From: Devosia sp. SL43
GTDB taxonomy: Bacteria > Pseudomonadota > Alphaproteobacteria > Rhizobiales > Devosiaceae
Assembly: GCF_021729885.1 (NCBI RefSeq)
Contig: NZ_CP063401.1
Span: forward strand, 3,588,501 to 3,652,500
Direction of reading: 5' to 3'
Length of the DNA stretch: 64,000 bases
How positions within the stretch are numbered: position 1 is the stretch's first letter; every line of letters begins with the position of its first letter. The translations under genes and the position numbers were made by a program. Shown one piece after another: positions 1-9,007 of the stretch. The notes under the pieces are model-generated. The model was given only the letters and a program-made list of their open reading frames with translations. It did not search any database and was not told where the DNA came from.

Positions 1-71
1 GGGTGATGGGGCGGAGTGTACCTGAAGCTTTGGGGGCGGGGAGAAGCGGGATAAGTCGGAAGAAGGAAGGG

Positions 72-190
72 TACCCCCACCTAACCTCCCCCTGAAGAGG
101 GGGAGGGACAGATCGAGTTTGGCCCCTCGATACAGCGACGAACCACTGGGCGGGTTCCTCCCCCTCTTCAGGGGGAGGCTAGGTGGGGGT
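72..190. repeat. Intergenic palindromic repeat, family A copy 1
   Basis: A ~119-bp element with inverted ends: it opens with CCCCCACCTAACCTCCCCCT and closes with the complementary AGGGGGAGG, CTAGGTGGGGG. Each half also carries its own small palindrome (CCTCCCCCTGAAG against GGGGGAGG). Near-identical ends recur at 17689-17803, 32165-32275 and 39192-39310. The rest of 1-285 holds no gene I can support. Confidence 0.85.
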
Positions 191-285
191 TCCTTTGCTT
201 TTGTTTTCGCTGAACTGCAGACGACCGGTTACCGACCGCAACTTTCCCCCTTTCCCCGCGCGCCAACCTGCGCCATAACGCGGCC

Positions 286-477
286 ATGACCCAAGATAGC
301 ACCCTACAGATCAAGCTGCGCCTCAAGGGCGGCAGCGGCCCGAATGCCAACTGGCATTGGGAAATCCATGACGCCACCGGCAAGGTGATCAAGACCGGTT
401 CGGCCGTTGGCCCCGAACACAAGGCTTTCGCCACTGCGCGCATCGCCAAGGAAAAGCTGGAAGCCACCAAAGGCTGA
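286..477 (+). CDS. Small hypothetical protein (63 aa)
   Basis: Unrecognised 63-residue cytoplasmic protein with no signal peptide or membrane segment. It has alternating polar and hydrophobic residues (LQIKLRLKGG, then WHWEIHDATGKVIKTG) followed by an Ala/Lys-rich helix. The beta-hairpin-plus-helix look and the phrase TGKVIKTG loosely recall the DUF1508/YegP fold, but the match is too weak to assign. It starts at ATG 286 about 60 bp ahead of the DMT transporter gene on the same strand, so the two could share a transcript. Codon use is GC-rich like the neighbours, which supports a real gene. Confidence 0.6.
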   Translation: MTQDSTLQIKLRLKGGSGPNANWHWEIHDATGKVIKTGSAVGPEHKAFATARIAKEKLEATKG

Positions 478-536
478 CGCACCGGCGGGGCGCTGCGGCG
501 GCCCGCACTTCCTTTCGTCCCAGCGACGAGACTGCC

Positions 537-1502
537 GTGACCAGTTCCCCCAATGCTGCCTCGACCGGCCCTGCTCAGCGAGCAGGCGGGCCTTTGCGCG
601 GCATTGTGCTCAAGGTCGTGTCCGTGGGCTTTTTCGTGGTCATGGCCACATTGCTCAAGGCGACCGAGACGATCCCAGCGGGGCAACTGGTGTTTTTCCG
701 CTGCCTATTCGCGATCCCACCAGTGCTGATCTATCTCGCGTGGCGTCGCCAGTTGCGCACGGCCCTGCACACGCGGGATCCGAAGGGGCACATCGTGCGG
801 GCCTTCATTGGCGTTGCTTCGATGGGGTTGGGCTTTTTCGCCCTGACGCGCCTGCCGCTGCCGGAAACCACCGCCATCCAGTATGCTGCGCCACTGCTGA
901 TCGTGGTGTTTAGTGCTCTGCTCCTCAAAGAGCGGGTGCATCTGTTTCGCTGGACCGCCGTCATGGTCGGGCTGGTTGGCGTCGTCATCATTCTCTGGCC
1001 GCGCCTGACAGTATTTTCGGCCGGCACGCCGATGGACGATGCGACGACGATCGGCGCTCTCGCTGCCCTGGCCTCGGCGGTGCTGTCAGCCTTTGCCATG
1101 ATGCAGGTGCGCAAGCTGGTGCAGACCGAGCGTACCGAGGCGATCGTCATCTACTTCTTCATCAGTGCTTCGATCCTGTCGCTGCTGACCGCGCCGTTTG
1201 GCTGGGTGTGGCCGACGCCGCAGCAAGCCGCACTGCTCATTGGCGCCGGCGTCGCGGGCGGGGTGGGGCAGCTGCTGATGACGTCGTGCTACCGCTATGC
1301 AGACATGTCTGTCATCGCGCCGTTCGAATATGTCTCGTTGATCCTGACCATCATCCTGGGCTTCGTCGTCTTCGCCGAGGTGCCGACGCTGACCATGATC
1401 ATCGGCGCCAGCATCATCGTGCTGTCAGGCATCGCGGTGATCCTGCGCGAGCACTATCTGGGGCTGGATCGGGTCAAGGCCCGGGAAGCGAATACGCCTT
1501 AG
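537..1502 (+). CDS. DMT superfamily (EamA-type) transporter
   Basis: A 321-residue integral membrane protein with about ten hydrophobic segments arranged as two five-helix EamA repeats. These begin near residues 20 (FFVVMATLLKATETIPAG) and 160 (ALAALASAVLSAFAMMQV). Family members export metabolites such as amino acids or nucleosides; the substrate cannot be read from sequence. The start is a GTG at 537. Length is usual for the family. It is followed at once by a palindromic repeat and stands convergent to the sigma-54 activator gene. Confidence 0.88.
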   Translation: MTSSPNAASTGPAQRAGGPLRGIVLKVVSVGFFVVMATLLKATETIPAGQLVFFRCLFAIPPVLIYLAWRRQLRTALHTRDPKGHIVRAFIGVASMGLGFFALTRLPLPETTAIQYAAPLLIVVFSALLLKERVHLFRWTAVMVGLVGVVIILWPRLTVFSAGTPMDDATTIGALAALASAVLSAFAMMQVRKLVQTERTEAIVIYFFISASILSLLTAPFGWVWPTPQQAALLIGAGVAGGVGQLLMTSCYRYADMSVIAPFEYVSLILTIILGFVVFAEVPTLTMIIGASIIVLSGIAVILREHYLGLDRVKAREANTP

Positions 1503-1505
1503 CGC

Positions 1506-1629
1506 CACGCCCTCGTGGTTCTGTTCTCGTGAAGGACTCGCACCTCACCATGAGGCTACTGGGATACCGAGTTAAAAGTAGTCCTCATGGTGAGGTGCGC
1601 CTCCTGGCGCCTCGAACCACGAGGGCGTG
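1506..1629. repeat. Intergenic palindromic repeat, family C copy 1
   Basis: A 124-bp element bounded by perfect 16-base inverted ends (CACGCCCTCGTGGTTC and its complement) with an internal pair around CTCACCATGAGG and GTCCTCATGGTGAGG. It fills the gap between the convergent DMT and sigma-54 activator genes. Sister copies lie at 57703-57822 and 62408-62533. The nested hairpins could end transcription from both sides, but there is no T-tract. Confidence 0.85.
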
Positions 1630-1633
1630 CCAC

Positions 1634-3061
1634 TCAGCTCGCCTGAGCCATCTCAGCCCAGCCCTGACGCTTGCGGTAAATCGTCGACGGACTGATCTCC
1701 AACGCCGCAGCCGCGAGCGAGACATTGCCGCCGAAGCTGGTGATCGCATCTTCGATAATGCGCTGCTCCTGCTGCCACATCGGCAGGATGGCGGGGCGGC
1801 GCTCGGCGCGGGGCGTCTCGCTGACTGGTGCGAGGCCGCGCGATTCGATGTCGGCGGCACCGAGCATATGCGGGGTGATTTCGCCGCCATCGCACATCAC
1901 GACCAGTCGGCGAACCAGGTTTTGCAACTGGCGCACATTGCCTGGCCACTCAGCTGATGTCAGCAGGCCAGCGACTTCGGACGAGAAGCCGGCAAAGCGC
2001 TTGTGCTCCTCGGCGGCATAGCGCTCAAGGAAGTGACGGGCCAGCACCATGATGTCGGTGGGCCGCTGCCGCAACGGCGGGAGATGGATGGGCAGGACAT
2101 GCAGCCGGTAGAACAGATCCTCGCGGAATTTCTTCTCGGTGATGAGCTGCATCGGATTGCGGTTGGTAGCGCAGATGACGCGCACATCGACATGGCGCAC
2201 GCCGGCCTCGCCGACCCGGCTCAGCGTGCCGGTCTGCAGAAAGCGCAGAAGTTTGGATTGAAGCGAGAGATCCATCTCGCCGATTTCGTCGAGAAACAGC
2301 GTGCCGCCATCGGCCAGTTCAGCCGCGCCCTTGCGGTCTTCGTGGGCCCCGGTGAAGGCGCCACGGGCAACGCCGAACAGCTCGCTTTCGAGCAAATCGC
2401 GCGGGATGGCGGCGCAGTTGATGGCGACCAGGCGCTTGCCCGCGCGATGACCCTTGGCATGCAGCGCTTCGGCACAGACATCCTTGCCGGTGCCACTTTC
2501 GCCGGTGATGAAGACGGGAGCCGACGACGCCGCGATACGGCCGATCTGCTCATAGACGAACTGCATGGCGCTCGATGAGCCGATGAAGCCGGCGAAATCG
2601 CTGAGGCCGGTGGCGCTGCGCGTGTCGATGCCCAGCGAGCGGCCCTTGCCGTGGCGTTCGGCCAGCTCGCCGATACGCGCCGCCATGGCTGGACCATTGA
2701 TGGGCTTGGCGACATAATCATGCGCCCCGGCGCGCATGGCGCCCACGGCCGCCGAAACTGAGGCCCCGTCCGACAGGGCAACCAGCAGCGCGCCGCGCGA
2801 TAGCCGGACCAGCCGCCCCACCGCGTCGTCGCTGCGCTCGGCCAGGTCGCCCAGGCTGGAGAGATCGGCGAGAACGATATCGAAATCGACGTCGCGCATG
2901 AGTTCGGCACCGGGCCTCCCGCCGGAAGCAACGGTAATGCGCGCGGCCTGGCCCAGGCATTGCGACAGGGTCTCTGTCACCATCTGGGCATGCGATTCGT
3001 CGCGGTCGATCAGCAGCAGCCGTCCGCCGGGCGCGCCATCGCTTCGAGTATGCATCGCCAT
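1634..3061 (-). CDS. Sigma-54-dependent response regulator (receiver, AAA+, Fis HTH)
   Basis: A 475-residue NtrC-type activator. Residues ~13-130 form a receiver domain with candidate phospho-acceptor Asp66 (IVLADLSS) and Lys119. Residues ~158-390 form the sigma-54 AAA+ domain, with Walker A GESGTGKD (187-194), the sigma-54 contact loop GAFTGA (234-239) and Walker [11 protein letters not shown] (254-263). The C terminus is a Fis-type helix-turn-helix ([20 protein letters not shown]). The frame stays open to 3406, but the N-terminal part of that extension is Arg/Pro-rich and unlike a receiver, so I place the start at ATG 3061 (alternative ATG 3055). No histidine kinase is adjacent, so its input is unknown. 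Confidence 0.9.
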   Translation of the reverse strand: MAMHTRSDGAPGGRLLLIDRDESHAQMVTETLSQCLGQAARITVASGGRPGAELMRDVDFDIVLADLSSLGDLAERSDDAVGRLVRLSRGALLVALSDGASVSAAVGAMRAGAHDYVAKPINGPAMAARIGELAERHGKGRSLGIDTRSATGLSDFAGFIGSSSAMQFVYEQIGRIAASSAPVFITGESGTGKDVCAEALHAKGHRAGKRLVAINCAAIPRDLLESELFGVARGAFTGAHEDRKGAAELADGGTLFLDEIGEMDLSLQSKLLRFLQTGTLSRVGEAGVRHVDVRVICATNRNPMQLITEKKFREDLFYRLHVLPIHLPPLRQRPTDIMVLARHFLERYAAEEHKRFAGFSSEVAGLLTSAEWPGNVRQLQNLVRRLVVMCDGGEITPHMLGAADIESRGLAPVSETPRAERRPAILPMWQQEQRIIEDAITSFGGNVSLAAAALEISPSTIYRKRQGWAEMAQAS

Positions 3062-3234
3062 GCGGCCCGGCCCTCGCGTTTGGATCAAGTGCAGTCCCCG
3101 GTGCGGCCGCCGCCGCTTTCCCGGTGTTGCAGGCGATTGTTGGGCAACAGGGTAAATAAACCGTTCCGCCCGTTGCAGATTGCGAACAGGAATGCCGCTT
3201 GATCGTGTTTGGCGCTGCCGGTAAGTCTCGCTGC

Positions 3235-4443
3235 ATGCAAAAGGAATCTGCGACGGCTGGGTTTGGGCCTCTGGCACGCGGGGTCGCCCAGTCGGGCGTC
3301 CGCATTGCCAATGAGCGTGCGGTGCTGACGCTGATCGCGCAGAATCCGGGCGCGTCCAATGCCGATGTGGCGCGGATGACCGGTCTGGGACCACAGACCA
3401 CCTCACGCATTGTCAGCGAGCTCGAATTGCGCGGGCTCATCACCCGCGGCGATGTGCTGCGCGGACGGCGCGGCCAGCCAGCAACGCCGCTATTTCTCGA
3501 TCCGCATGGGGCCTACACAATCGGGGTCGAGATCGGCTGGCGGCATCTGGAAGTGCTGCTGTTCGAGATGAGTGGCAAAACGCTGGCCAGCGTCCGGCGC
3601 AGCCATGCCTGGCCCGATGCGAACACCATTTTTGCCGACGTCGCGGCTGAGATTGCTACGATCCAGTCCGGTATGTCCGATATGCAGCGGCAGCGGCTTG
3701 CCGGCGTCGGCGTTGCCAGCCCGTCCTACATCGAGCGCAATATTGGCCGGCTTGGCGCGCCCGATGAGCAGAAGGCGCTGTGGCAGGGCCTCGACATTGC
3801 CGGTCGCCTGGAGCGCGACACCGGGCTGCCGGTCCATTGGTTCAACGACGGCAGCGCCGCCTGCTGGAGCGAGTTGATCGCCCAGCCCACACCGCGACCG
3901 CTGGGATTTGCCTATATGCAGGTCGGCACCTTCGTGGGCGCCGGTATCGTGGTGAATGGCGACCTGTGGGAAGGGCCGTCGGGCAATGCCGCCAATCTGG
4001 GCGCCATCATGGTCTCCGATGCCGATGGCAAGCCGACCTACGTGCACCTGGTCGCTTCGTTGATCGCCCTGCAGCAGCAGCTCGAGAAGGTCGGCCAAAG
4101 CCTGCCGTCGGGCAGCCCACTCAACTGGGACTGGGACGCGATGGAGCCTGTGGTGACGCGCTGGCTCGACCGTGCGGGCCTGGCGCTGGCCAAGGCCGTG
4201 ATCAGCACGCGGGCGGTGATCGAGCTCGACAAGGCCATCATCGATGGGGTCATGCCGCGGGTAATCGTCGAGCGCCTGCTCGAACGGGTGCGCTACCATA
4301 TTGCCGAGCTGCCCTCTCTGGCGAGCGAACGGCCGCAGGTCGGCATGGGTCATCTGGGCGCCTCGGCTGCCGCAACGGGTGCGGCGCAACTGGTGCTGTT
4401 CCACCAGTTCTTCTCCCGGGCCTGGAACCTGTTCGCCACCTGA
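3235..4443 (+). CDS. ROK family transcriptional regulator
   Basis: A 402-residue NagC/XylR-like repressor. An N-terminal winged helix-turn-helix (residues ~20-75, VLTLIAQNPGASNADVARMTG) is followed by an ROK actin-like fold with the phosphate-binding region YTIGVEIGWRHLEVLL. The usual ROK zinc motif CxCGxxGC is absent (the region reads GNAANLGAIMVSDADG), so sugar-kinase activity is unlikely and a ligand-sensing role fits. I use ATG 3235; the frame also allows a TTG at 3199. It is divergent from the sigma-54 activator. Its ligand is probably a sugar, but no sugar-uptake genes adjoin it. Confidence 0.87.
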   Translation: MQKESATAGFGPLARGVAQSGVRIANERAVLTLIAQNPGASNADVARMTGLGPQTTSRIVSELELRGLITRGDVLRGRRGQPATPLFLDPHGAYTIGVEIGWRHLEVLLFEMSGKTLASVRRSHAWPDANTIFADVAAEIATIQSGMSDMQRQRLAGVGVASPSYIERNIGRLGAPDEQKALWQGLDIAGRLERDTGLPVHWFNDGSAACWSELIAQPTPRPLGFAYMQVGTFVGAGIVVNGDLWEGPSGNAANLGAIMVSDADGKPTYVHLVASLIALQQQLEKVGQSLPSGSPLNWDWDAMEPVVTRWLDRAGLALAKAVISTRAVIELDKAIIDGVMPRVIVERLLERVRYHIAELPSLASERPQVGMGHLGASAAATGAAQLVLFHQFFSRAWNLFAT

Positions 4444-4550
4444 ACCTGCAATTAGCCTTGGAAGAGCCGGAGCGCCGCTTTTGCCGCTCTCGCTGCGATG
4501 CTATGAGGGTGAGCCGAATCCCGGCAATCGAAGAGGCAAAAGGTCCGCCC

Positions 4551-5792
4551 GTGCAGGCACTGGTCTACACGTTCATCGCCCTTGCCGCGGCCGGCGTTGG
4601 TGCCGCCGCCTATTTCGGCCTGATCTTCACGCCTGCGGAAGCCATTCTCGCTGCCGTCGTCTTCGGCTGCGCTTGCGTCGTGCTGATGGAGCGGGCCCTG
4701 CGCCAGCGTGCGGAAAACCGGCTCGAAAAGGCCATCGAGGACCTCTCGCGCTTGCTGGCCACGGACGCCCAGGCGGGCGCGGTGCTCGGCCAGCGCATCA
4801 ATGCCATGGCCGACGTCAATGCCGGAGCGCGGCTCGAAGGTGTCGAGGCCGATATCTCGGTGCTGGGCACAGTCATCCGCCAGGTGGCCGAGGCGGTCGC
4901 CGAAATGGAAGATCGCGCGGCCAAGCCTCAGCCCGTGGGTCGCGACCGCATGATTGCCGCCGCGCCGCCGCCACGCGCGACGTCCGCCCGCGAAATCGAG
5001 CCGGTCATCCCGCTCGAAATGCTGCGCCAGGCCGTCGGCGAGAACCGGCTGATCTACCACATCCAGCCGGTGGTGACCCTGCCGCAGCGCCGCCCGCAGG
5101 GCTATGACCTGGTGCCGCGCCTGATGCTCGAAGATGGCGATCTGGCCGATCGCGCCGACTTCATGCCGCGCCGTGGTGGCGAAGACGTGCTGCGCCATAT
5201 CGAGGGCATTGGCCTGGTCGAAGCCATCACCATTTCCCGCCGCGCCCGGACCAGCGGCCAGCCCATCACGCTCTACCTCCCACTGTCGCGGGCCACGCTG
5301 GGCGATAGCGATGCTTCCGAGCAGCTGATCGCTTCGCTCGAGGCCAACCGCGCCATTGCACCGGGGCTGATCTTTGCCATCAACGAGACGGACTGGCAGA
5401 GCCTGACCACCGGCGAGCGGGCCATTGCCGATGCGGTTGCCAAGAAGGGCGCCGGCTTCTCGCTGGTCAACGTCAAGTCGCTGCGCGTCGACGTCGCCGA
5501 GCTGGCCGGGCAGGGTGTGCGCTCGCTGCGCATCGATGCCGCCCGCTTCATCGAGGAGCCGGAGGTCTATACCGACTTCCATGCCTCGGACATCGCCAAT
5601 TACATCGCCCGTTTCGAGGTCACCCTGCTGGCCACCGGCATCACCACCGAGCGGCAGATCGTCGAATTGCTGGAAGACGGCATTACGCTGGTGCAGGGTC
5701 CCCATATCGCGGCGCCAGGACCAGTGCGTCCCGACTTGATGGTCGAAGCCGGCCGCCCCGCCGCCCCGCAACTGCGCCGAGCCGAGTTCTAG
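4551..5792 (+). CDS. Membrane-anchored degenerate EAL-domain protein
   Basis: A 413-residue protein with two N-terminal membrane helices (about residues 3-24 and 28-46), a charged helical linker and an EAL-like domain from about residue 165 to the C terminus. The catalytic signatures are eroded: the ExLxR motif reads YDLVPRL, the second acidic motif survives only as INETDW, and the DDFGTG loop is replaced by GAGFSLVNVKSL. It is therefore probably not an active c-di-GMP phosphodiesterase, but may bind c-di-GMP or a partner protein. The start is a GTG at 4551 with AAAAGG seven bases upstream; an in-frame ATG at 4503 is the alternative. Confidence 0.8.
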   Translation: MQALVYTFIALAAAGVGAAAYFGLIFTPAEAILAAVVFGCACVVLMERALRQRAENRLEKAIEDLSRLLATDAQAGAVLGQRINAMADVNAGARLEGVEADISVLGTVIRQVAEAVAEMEDRAAKPQPVGRDRMIAAAPPPRATSAREIEPVIPLEMLRQAVGENRLIYHIQPVVTLPQRRPQGYDLVPRLMLEDGDLADRADFMPRRGGEDVLRHIEGIGLVEAITISRRARTSGQPITLYLPLSRATLGDSDASEQLIASLEANRAIAPGLIFAINETDWQSLTTGERAIADAVAKKGAGFSLVNVKSLRVDVAELAGQGVRSLRIDAARFIEEPEVYTDFHASDIANYIARFEVTLLATGITTERQIVELLEDGITLVQGPHIAAPGPVRPDLMVEAGRPAAPQLRRAEF

Positions 5793-5900
5793 CACCACGC
5801 CCTTGCAAGGCAGTGATACCGGGCCGCATGTCCGTTTCCCCTTGATCCCGAGGGGCAAGCTGCCACATAGAACGGCCAACCTCTTCGCATCGGAATCGCG

Positions 5901-6767
5901 ATGACCAATCCGCTGCCTACCATTTCCGGTCTTGCCGACCTCGCGGGCTGCTATGACGCCGTGTTGAGCGACGTCTGGGGCGTGGTGCATAATGGCGTTG
6001 CCGCCTTCCCCAGTGCAGTCGACGCGCTCACCCAGTTTCGCAAGGCGGGCGGCAAGGTGGTGTTCATCACCAATGCGCCGCGGCCATCGGCGCCGCTGAT
6101 CGAGATGCTCGATCGCCTGGGTGTCGACAAGCCTGCCTACGACGCCATCGTGTCGTCGGGCGATGCGACGCGGGTGATGATCGCCAAGTATCGCGGCAAG
6201 GCCATCCATCATGTCGGTCCACCCACCGAGGACGACGCACTCTATGAGGGGCTCGACGTGCGCCGTACTGGCGCCGATGAGGCCGAAGTGGTTGTCGTGA
6301 CCGATCTCGACACCGACGACGACACGCCCGAAATGTATCGCGAGCGCGCTAAGCTCTGGCTCAGCCGCAAATTGCCGATGATCTGCGCCAATCCCGACCG
6401 TGTGGTCGAGCATGGCGACAAGATCGTCTATTGCGGTGGTGCCTTGGGCGACCTCTATGCCGCAATGGGCGGCATGGTGCTGATGGCCGGCAAACCCTAC
6501 CAACCGATCTATGAGGAAGCGTTCCGCCTCGCCGAGGTTGCAGCCGGTCGCTCGCTCGACAAGTCGCGCGTGCTCGCCATTGGCGACAGCGTGCGCACCG
6601 ATGCGACGGGCGCCGCGCAATTCGGCATCGACCTGCTCTTCGTCACCGGTTCGATCCATGCCGCTGAGCTCGATGCCTTCGGCAAGCCCGATCCCAGCGC
6701 CATCGCCGATCTCGTGGCGCCCAGCCGCGCCCATCTGGCCGGCTTCCTGCCGCGTCTCGCCTGGTAA
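5901..6767 (+). CDS. HAD superfamily class IIA hydrolase (TIGR01459 type)
   Basis: A 288-residue HAD phosphatase of the NagD-like class IIA group. Motif I appears as LSDVWGVVHNG (residues ~18-28), motif II as VFITNAPRPS, and motifs III/IV as LAIGDSVRTDATGA near residue 230. Class IIA enzymes dephosphorylate small phosphate esters; the exact substrate of this alphaproteobacterial branch is not known to me. It ends five bases before ribF, so co-transcription is likely and a link to flavin nucleotide metabolism is possible but unproven. Confidence 0.9.
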   Translation: MTNPLPTISGLADLAGCYDAVLSDVWGVVHNGVAAFPSAVDALTQFRKAGGKVVFITNAPRPSAPLIEMLDRLGVDKPAYDAIVSSGDATRVMIAKYRGKAIHHVGPPTEDDALYEGLDVRRTGADEAEVVVVTDLDTDDDTPEMYRERAKLWLSRKLPMICANPDRVVEHGDKIVYCGGALGDLYAAMGGMVLMAGKPYQPIYEEAFRLAEVAAGRSLDKSRVLAIGDSVRTDATGAAQFGIDLLFVTGSIHAAELDAFGKPDPSAIADLVAPSRAHLAGFLPRLAW

Positions 6768-6771
6768 GAAC

Positions 6772-7746
6772 ATGTCTCAGTTTCAGCGCCTTGCCGATCT
6801 CGATGCTGTCCCCGCAAACCTGCGCGGTGCCTATGTCGCGATTGGTAGCTTTGACGGCTTTCACCGGGGCCATCAGACAGTCCTGGGCACGCTAAAGGCC
6901 CGCGCCGCCGAAGCCGGTGTGCCAGCCGTGGTGCTGACCTTCGAGCCCCATCCGCGGGACGTCTTCGCGCCCGCGCCCTTCATGTTCCGGCTGACGGAAG
7001 GCGACGAGAAGGCGCAACTGGCAGAAGCCCTCGGTCTGGACGCCATTGCCATCCTCAATTTCGATCGCGCCTTCTCGCAGATTGAAGCGGAGGACTTCGT
7101 TTCGCGGTTCCTCGTCGATGCACTTGCTGTGACCGGCGTTATCGTCGGTTCCGATTTCCATTTCGGGCGCCAGCGTCGCGGCACGCCGACCTTCCTCAAG
7201 GCTTCCGGCGACGCGCATGGCTTTGCCGTCGAAACGCTGGACCTGATGGACGAGGGCGACGAGGTCATTTCCTCGTCCCGCATCCGTGCGGCCCTATCGG
7301 AGGGGGCGGTCTCCGCCGCCAACCGGCTGCTCGGCTATCACTGGTTTTTCGATGGCTGCGTGGTCAAGGGCGATCAACGCGGCCGCGAGCTGGGCTATCC
7401 CACCGCCAATACGGTGACCCATGCCAATTTCCAGCTGGCGCAGGGCGTCTATGCCGTGCGGGCCAAGCTGGGCGACAGGCTGCTCGACGGTGTCGCCGCC
7501 TTCGGCAAGCCCATGTTCAACAACCAGCGTCCACCATTCGAGACGCATCTGTTCGATTTCGACGAGGACATCTATGGCCAGACCATTTCGGTGGCGCTGA
7601 TCGGCCATATCCGCGGGCAGGAAGTGTTCAACGGGCTGGACCAACTCATCACTGCCATGGACCGCGACAGCCGCAAGGCGCGCGATATTCTTGCCGCTGC
7701 AGAACCGCTGAGCGAACTCGATCGCAAACTGGGCTTCTTCCGCTAG
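6772..7746 (+). CDS. ribF: Bifunctional riboflavin kinase / FAD synthetase
   Basis: A 324-residue enzyme converting riboflavin to FMN and FMN to FAD. The N-terminal nucleotidyltransferase domain has the GSFDGFHRGHQ motif (residues ~25-35) and SDFHFGRQRRGT. The C-terminal kinase domain has GRELGYPTAN near residue 207. I use ATG 6772, four bases after the HAD stop, because the longer frame to 6511 only extends into that gene. In many proteobacteria ribF is followed by ileS and lspA. Here those genes lie 2.9 kb downstream after an inserted three-gene block. Confidence 0.95.
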   Translation: MSQFQRLADLDAVPANLRGAYVAIGSFDGFHRGHQTVLGTLKARAAEAGVPAVVLTFEPHPRDVFAPAPFMFRLTEGDEKAQLAEALGLDAIAILNFDRAFSQIEAEDFVSRFLVDALAVTGVIVGSDFHFGRQRRGTPTFLKASGDAHGFAVETLDLMDEGDEVISSSRIRAALSEGAVSAANRLLGYHWFFDGCVVKGDQRGRELGYPTANTVTHANFQLAQGVYAVRAKLGDRLLDGVAAFGKPMFNNQRPPFETHLFDFDEDIYGQTISVALIGHIRGQEVFNGLDQLITAMDRDSRKARDILAAAEPLSELDRKLGFFR

Positions 7747-8840
7747 TCGGGTTCGTCCAGCGTATCGAGCAGCAGCCGCACCAGCTCGGCCTGGCGCCGC
7801 ACGCCTGTCTTGTCAAAGATGCTCGACAGTTGCGTCCGCGCCGTCGACAGCGACACGCCCCGGCTTTCGGCTGCCTCTTGCCGCCCACCGGATTTGGCGA
7901 TCTCCCAGGCGAGAGCGGCCTCGGCCGGCGTCAGGCCGAAGCGGGCGCGCAGCCGCTGGCTCCGCTGCTCCAGCCTTGTATCGCGGTCGGTGATGAAGAT
8001 CAGCGCAACCTGCTGATCGAAGCCCGGCCACCAGGCCGTGGCTGGGAAGGGGATGCACATCAGCGACAGCGGGCTGCGTCCGGCGCTCCGCGTGATCGTT
8101 ATAGTGGTGCCGCTGCTGTCTGCTGTCCCCCGCTCGCAACTGGCCAGCGCCCGTTCGAGGGTCTTGCTTTCGTCAGGGCGATCGCAAGTCAACTGACCAC
8201 CCTTCAGGCGCAGTCCATCCCCGATGCCAAGTATGCGCTCGGCCATCGCATTTGCCGTCGAGGCCAGGCGACTGCGGTTGACCACCAGAACACCGCGATC
8301 GACATATTCGAGCGCCGCCATGGCGCCCACGCCAAGCGCGCGTGTCTGGTGGAGAATCTGGTTCAGCTCGAAAGCACGGCGCAGATGTGGCGCGACCCGC
8401 TCCAGCAGCTGATATCGCTCCTGATCATAGTCATTGCGGCCCGACACCATGACCGTCGCCCGCCATCCGCCGTCCGCTGCCAGATTGAGCGCGCCGCCGG
8501 CAAGGTAGCCCTGCGGCTTGCACCATTCGTTGAAAAAATCCGAACTCTCGAAGGCACCCTTGTTCATCACCATGTGGTCGAGCACGACCTTGCCAACCGG
8601 CTGACCGAACACCGCCATCTGCATGGGATTACGCGCATGGTAATACTCGGCATAGCTGCGCACGTAGTCCGGATCGGTGCGCGCCGAAATCAGCATGGGC
8701 ACCTGAGCCGAGGTCTGGCCGCCCATGGTGGCGTCGATGCTGCCAGTAGCGTCGGCAAGTTGGGTCAGCGCCGCCTGCCAATGATCGGGCCGGCCAGCTG
8801 CCTCGTAAATGCTGTCGATCAGTCGGAGTACGTCGTCCAC
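7743..8840 (-). CDS. Solo LuxR-type helix-turn-helix regulator
   Basis: A 365-residue transcription factor with a C-terminal LuxR-type HTH (about residues 290-355, FGLTPAEAALAWEIAKSGG then SLSTARTQLSSIFDKTG). The long N terminus has a GAF/PAS-like look and lacks a recognisable acyl-homoserine-lactone domain. There is no luxI in the window, so its signal is unknown. Its stop overlaps the convergent ribF stop by four bases. It is divergent from the secreted-protein gene at 9008, and a 22-bp palindrome lies in the shared promoter region. Confidence 0.88.
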   Translation of the reverse strand: MDDVLRLIDSIYEAAGRPDHWQAALTQLADATGSIDATMGGQTSAQVPMLISARTDPDYVRSYAEYYHARNPMQMAVFGQPVGKVVLDHMVMNKGAFESSDFFNEWCKPQGYLAGGALNLAADGGWRATVMVSGRNDYDQERYQLLERVAPHLRRAFELNQILHQTRALGVGAMAALEYVDRGVLVVNRSRLASTANAMAERILGIGDGLRLKGGQLTCDRPDESKTLERALASCERGTADSSGTTITITRSAGRSPLSLMCIPFPATAWWPGFDQQVALIFITDRDTRLEQRSQRLRARFGLTPAEAALAWEIAKSGGRQEAAESRGVSLSTARTQLSSIFDKTGVRRQAELVRLLLDTLDEPD

Positions 8841-8931
8841 AAGCTACCACTGCCGTTCAAGGCAATGGACACCGATCTTGTTGGATTTGCAAGGGCTTGC
8901 CGGGAAGTGCTGCACGGCCTGCTTCGCATAA

Positions 8932-8953
8932 GCATCGAACGAGTGTTCGATGC
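8932..8953. promoter_or_regulatory. 22-bp palindrome, candidate operator
   Basis: Two perfect 9-base arms, GCATCGAAC and GTTCGATGC, separated by GAGT, in the 167-bp gap between the divergent LuxR-type regulator and the secreted-protein gene. Size and symmetry suit a dimeric LuxR-type protein, so autoregulation and control of the 9008-10531 genes are plausible. This is inference; no consensus was available to test it against. Confidence 0.45.
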
Positions 8954-9007
8954 GCTCGAGCTACACGAATCCTACCTTCGGGCATCGAAAGTATAGGAAA
9001 TGGACTC

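Noticed and set aside
3062-3406. 115-residue N-terminal extension of the sigma-54 activator
   Set aside because: It is Arg/Pro-rich, overlaps the divergent ROK gene and has no receiver-like content; ATG 3061 gives a normal protein.
4452-6773. Minus-strand 773-aa open frame
   Set aside because: It is the antisense shadow of the EAL and HAD genes with His/Arg/Gly-rich composition; GC-rich codon bias keeps the frame open.
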